From NCBI GenBank assembly GCA_013362385.1, contig JABFWC010000307.1, forward strand, positions 1 through 7,653: 7,653 nt of DNA, read 5' to 3'. The notes beneath the pieces are model-generated. The model saw only the letters and a list, made by a program, of their open reading frames with translations, was not told where the DNA came from and searched no databases. A program made the translations under genes and the position numbers. Positions 5,910-7,653 of the stretch are shown piece by piece. How positions within the stretch are numbered: position 1 is the first letter of the stretch; the number at the start of each line of letters is the position of its first letter. The DNA is from Pseudarthrobacter sp. Lineage in GTDB: Bacteria > Actinomycetota > Actinomycetes > Actinomycetales > Micrococcaceae.

Positions 5910-7286
5910 ATGAGCGTTGAGCAACGCCCGGCCCACGAAGCCGGGCATGCACCCAAAGGATCGGGACTGAAGAGGATTGTCGCCGCGTCGATGGTGGGGA
6001 CGGTGGTGGAGTGGTACGAGTTCTTCCTCTACGCCACCGCCGCCACCCTGGTTTTCGGCAAATACTTCTTCCCGTCCACCGGCAATGAGCTGGACGGGAT
6101 CATCCAGGCCTTCCTGACCTATGCCGTGGGCTTTGTGGCCAGGCCGCTGGGCGGCATCGTCTTCGGCCAGATCGGCGACAAGCTGGGCCGCAAGCCCACC
6201 CTGCAGCTGACCATCGTCATCATCGGTGTATCCACCTTCCTGATGGGCTGCCTTCCGGGCTTCGCCGACGTCGGCTACCTTGCCCCCGCCCTGCTGGTGG
6301 CATTGCGGTTCATCCAGGGCTTCGCCCTCGGCGGCGAATGGGGCGGCGCGGTCCTGCTGGTGGCCGAACACAGCCCCAACAAGACCCGCGCCTTCTGGTC
6401 CAGCTGGCCGCAGGCCGCCGTCCCGGTGGGCAACCTGCTGGCCACCCTGGTGCTGTACATCATGTCCACCACCCTCAGCAGCGAGGCCTTCCTGGGCTGG
6501 GGCTGGCGCGTGGCCTTCTGGCTGTCCGCCGTGATCGTCTTCGTGGGCTACTACATCCGCACCCACGTCAGCGAGGCGCCCATCTTCCTTGAAGCCAAGG
6601 AACTGGTGGAAAAGGAGCAGGCCGTCAGCTACGGCGTGTTCGAGGTGGTCCGCAAGTACCCCAAGGGCATCTTCCAGGCGATGGGCCTGCGGTTCGCCGA
6701 AAACATCATGTACTACCTGGTGGTCAGCTTCGCGATCGTCTACCTCAAGAGCGTGCACAAGTACGACACGTCGTCGCTGCTGCTCGCACTGCTGATCGCG
6801 CACGTCATCCACTTCGCGGTCATTCCGCAGTACGGCCGGCTGGCCGACCGGGTCGGCCGCAAGCCCGTCTACCTCGCCGGCGCCATCGCGGGAGCCGCCT
6901 GGCCGTTCTTCGCCTTCCCGATGTTCGACACCCGCAACGCCGTGGTCATTGTCCTCGCGGTGACCATAGGGCTCTGCCTGCACGGACTGATGTACGCCGG
7001 GCAACCCGCCATCATGGCCGAAATGTTCCCGACCCGGATGCGGTACTCCGGCGCATCCCTCGGCTCGCAGGTGACGTCGATCTTCGCCGGTTCGCTGGCG
7101 CCGCTGCTGGCCACCCAGTGGCTCAAGGACACCGGTTCCTGGGTGCCCACCGCCATCTACCTGATGGTGGCCTGCGCCATCACCGCCGCTGCGGTGCTGA
7201 GCCTGCGCGAGACCAAGGGGATTGCGCTGGAGGACGTGGACAAGGAAGACGCCGCCCGCGAAGGGCTGCTTACCGCCAACCGCTAA
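5910..7286 (+). CDS. MFS permease, metabolite:H+ symporter (MHS) family
   Basis: A 458-residue inner-membrane proton symporter, probably 12 transmembrane helices, of the MHS branch of the major facilitator superfamily (relatives: ShiA for shikimate, KgtP for 2-oxoglutarate, ProP for proline/betaine). Signature features are GTVVEWYEFFLY in helix 1 (30-41), the loop 2-3 motif GDKLGRKP (89-96), RFIQGFALGGEWGGA in helix 4 (133-147), the repeat of the loop motif as RLADRVGRKP between helices 8 and 9 (310-319), and EMFPTRMRYSG (371-381). Both cytoplasmic ends are short and charged, and length is typical. It is preceded by GAGGAG and a divergent LysR gene and followed 24 nt later by a 3-hydroxybutyrate-dehydrogenase-like gene, with no terminator visible between. 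By context it imports a small carboxylic or hydroxy acid for that enzyme; the exact solute is inferred, not seen. Confidence 0.93.
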   Translation: MSVEQRPAHEAGHAPKGSGLKRIVAASMVGTVVEWYEFFLYATAATLVFGKYFFPSTGNELDGIIQAFLTYAVGFVARPLGGIVFGQIGDKLGRKPTLQLTIVIIGVSTFLMGCLPGFADVGYLAPALLVALRFIQGFALGGEWGGAVLLVAEHSPNKTRAFWSSWPQAAVPVGNLLATLVLYIMSTTLSSEAFLGWGWRVAFWLSAVIVFVGYYIRTHVSEAPIFLEAKELVEKEQAVSYGVFEVVRKYPKGIFQAMGLRFAENIMYYLVVSFAIVYLKSVHKYDTSSLLLALLIAHVIHFAVIPQYGRLADRVGRKPVYLAGAIAGAAWPFFAFPMFDTRNAVVIVLAVTIGLCLHGLMYAGQPAIMAEMFPTRMRYSGASLGSQVTSIFAGSLAPLLATQWLKDTGSWVPTAIYLMVACAITAAAVLSLRETKGIALEDVDKEDAAREGLLTANR

Positions 7287-7297
7287 TTCGGGCTACA

Positions 7298-7303
7298 AAG
7301 GAG
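7298..7303 (+). promoter_or_regulatory. Shine-Dalgarno site selecting a TTG start
   Basis: AAGGAG lies 7 nt before TTG at 7311, which opens the dehydrogenase frame. No ATG or GTG lies at a suitable distance in this frame, so the ribosome-binding site decides for the rarer TTG codon. Confidence 0.75.
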
Positions 7304-7310
7304 AACTGCA

Positions 7311-7653
7311 TTGGAAAACACGTTGAACGGACGCAAGGCACTGGTCACCGGCGGTGCCAGCGGGATCGGCGCGGCCTGCGTGCGCGGGCTCGCGGCCCGG
7401 GGCGCCAAGGTGGTAGTGGCCGACGTCGACGCCGCCGCTGCCGCGGCCCTCGCCGACGAGGTGGGCGGCACCGCCTGGGCTGTCGACCTGCTGGACGTGG
7501 AGTCACTGGCCGCCCTGCACCTGGACTGCGACATCCTGGTCAACAACGCCGGGATCCAGCGCATCAGCCCCATCGAGGAATTCGACCCCGCCGACTTCCG
7601 CCGCATCATCACGCTGAGGCTGGAGGCTCCGTTCCTGCTGATCCGGGCCGCAC
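7311..7653 (+). CDS. 3-hydroxybutyrate dehydrogenase-like SDR (5' part, truncated by window edge)
   Basis: The first 114 residues of a classical SDR; the rest lies beyond the right edge. Visible are the cofactor loop TGGASGIG (13-20), Asp38 after beta-2 (NAD preference), NNAG (78-81) and the following IQRISPIEEF and LEAPF segments (82-91, 104-108). The NNAGIQ...PIEEF pattern is what I recall for 3-hydroxybutyrate dehydrogenases, which oxidise (R)-3-hydroxybutyrate to acetoacetate with NAD. The position that holds the active-site Asn in most classical SDRs appears to be Arg103 here. The catalytic Ser-Tyr-Lys lie beyond the window. The frame starts at TTG 7311 with AAGGAG upstream, and the gene sits 24 nt after the MHS permease, almost certainly in one operon. 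Other hydroxy-acid or sugar SDR activities cannot be excluded from the N-terminal half alone. Confidence 0.8.
   Translation, partial: MENTLNGRKALVTGGASGIGAACVRGLAARGAKVVVADVDAAAAAALADEVGGTAWAVDLLDVESLAALHLDCDILVNNAGIQRISPIEEFDPADFRRIITLRLEAPFLLIRAA

Noticed and set aside
5886..7004. 372-codon open frame on the - strand opposite the MFS permease
   Set aside because: It is a shadow of the permease; the charged, Asp/His/Gln-rich translation is the usual complement of hydrophobic codons.

Overview
The window is dense, high-GC DNA with GC-ending codons, purine-rich Shine-Dalgarno sites and short gene gaps. This points to a high-GC actinobacterium. An Arthrobacter/Pseudarthrobacter-type member of the Micrococcaceae is my best guess, inferred from the style of the proteins and not from any search. 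There are six substantial genes (the last runs off the right edge), a probable tail of a seventh at the left edge, and no stretch above 300 bases without a gene. I see no tRNA, rRNA, CRISPR array, insertion sequence or phage gene.

Left block (about 1-3853, + strand): a classical short-chain dehydrogenase/reductase (85-801), an aldehyde dehydrogenase (891-2318) and a bifunctional HldE-type heptose-7-phosphate kinase/heptose-1-phosphate adenylyltransferase (2315-3853). The last two overlap by 4 nt (ATGA), so this looks like one operon, probably continuing from a gene to the left. HldE gives the theme: activation of a D-glycero-D-manno-heptose phosphate to an ADP-heptose for a cell-surface glycan or related product. 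The two NAD-dependent oxidoreductases beside it are not part of the textbook ADP-heptose route, and their substrate is unknown.

Middle (3891-4884): a spermidine-synthase-fold protein (3914-4837) that has lost several hallmark aminopropyltransferase motifs. A 7-codon ORF whose stop overlaps its start codon (TAATG) precedes it. The gene ends inside a striking 66-nt imperfect inverted repeat (4819-4884) that fills the junction with the convergent LysR gene and probably acts as a bidirectional terminator, or is a copy of a palindromic repeat family.

Right block (4886-7653): a LysR-type regulator on the - strand, divergent from a metabolite:H+ symporter-family MFS permease, followed 24 nt later by the start of a 3-hydroxybutyrate-dehydrogenase-like SDR. 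This is the usual layout of a small catabolic cassette: regulator, importer and first oxidation enzyme, most likely for 3-hydroxybutyrate or a related short hydroxy acid. The 127-nt divergent intergenic region holds a plausible sigma70-type promoter and several small repeats that could be operators.

Most of the window is ordinary accessory metabolism. The points most worth checking are the oxidoreductase-HldE operon, the degenerate spermidine-synthase-like gene with its mini-ORF, and the long inverted repeat.
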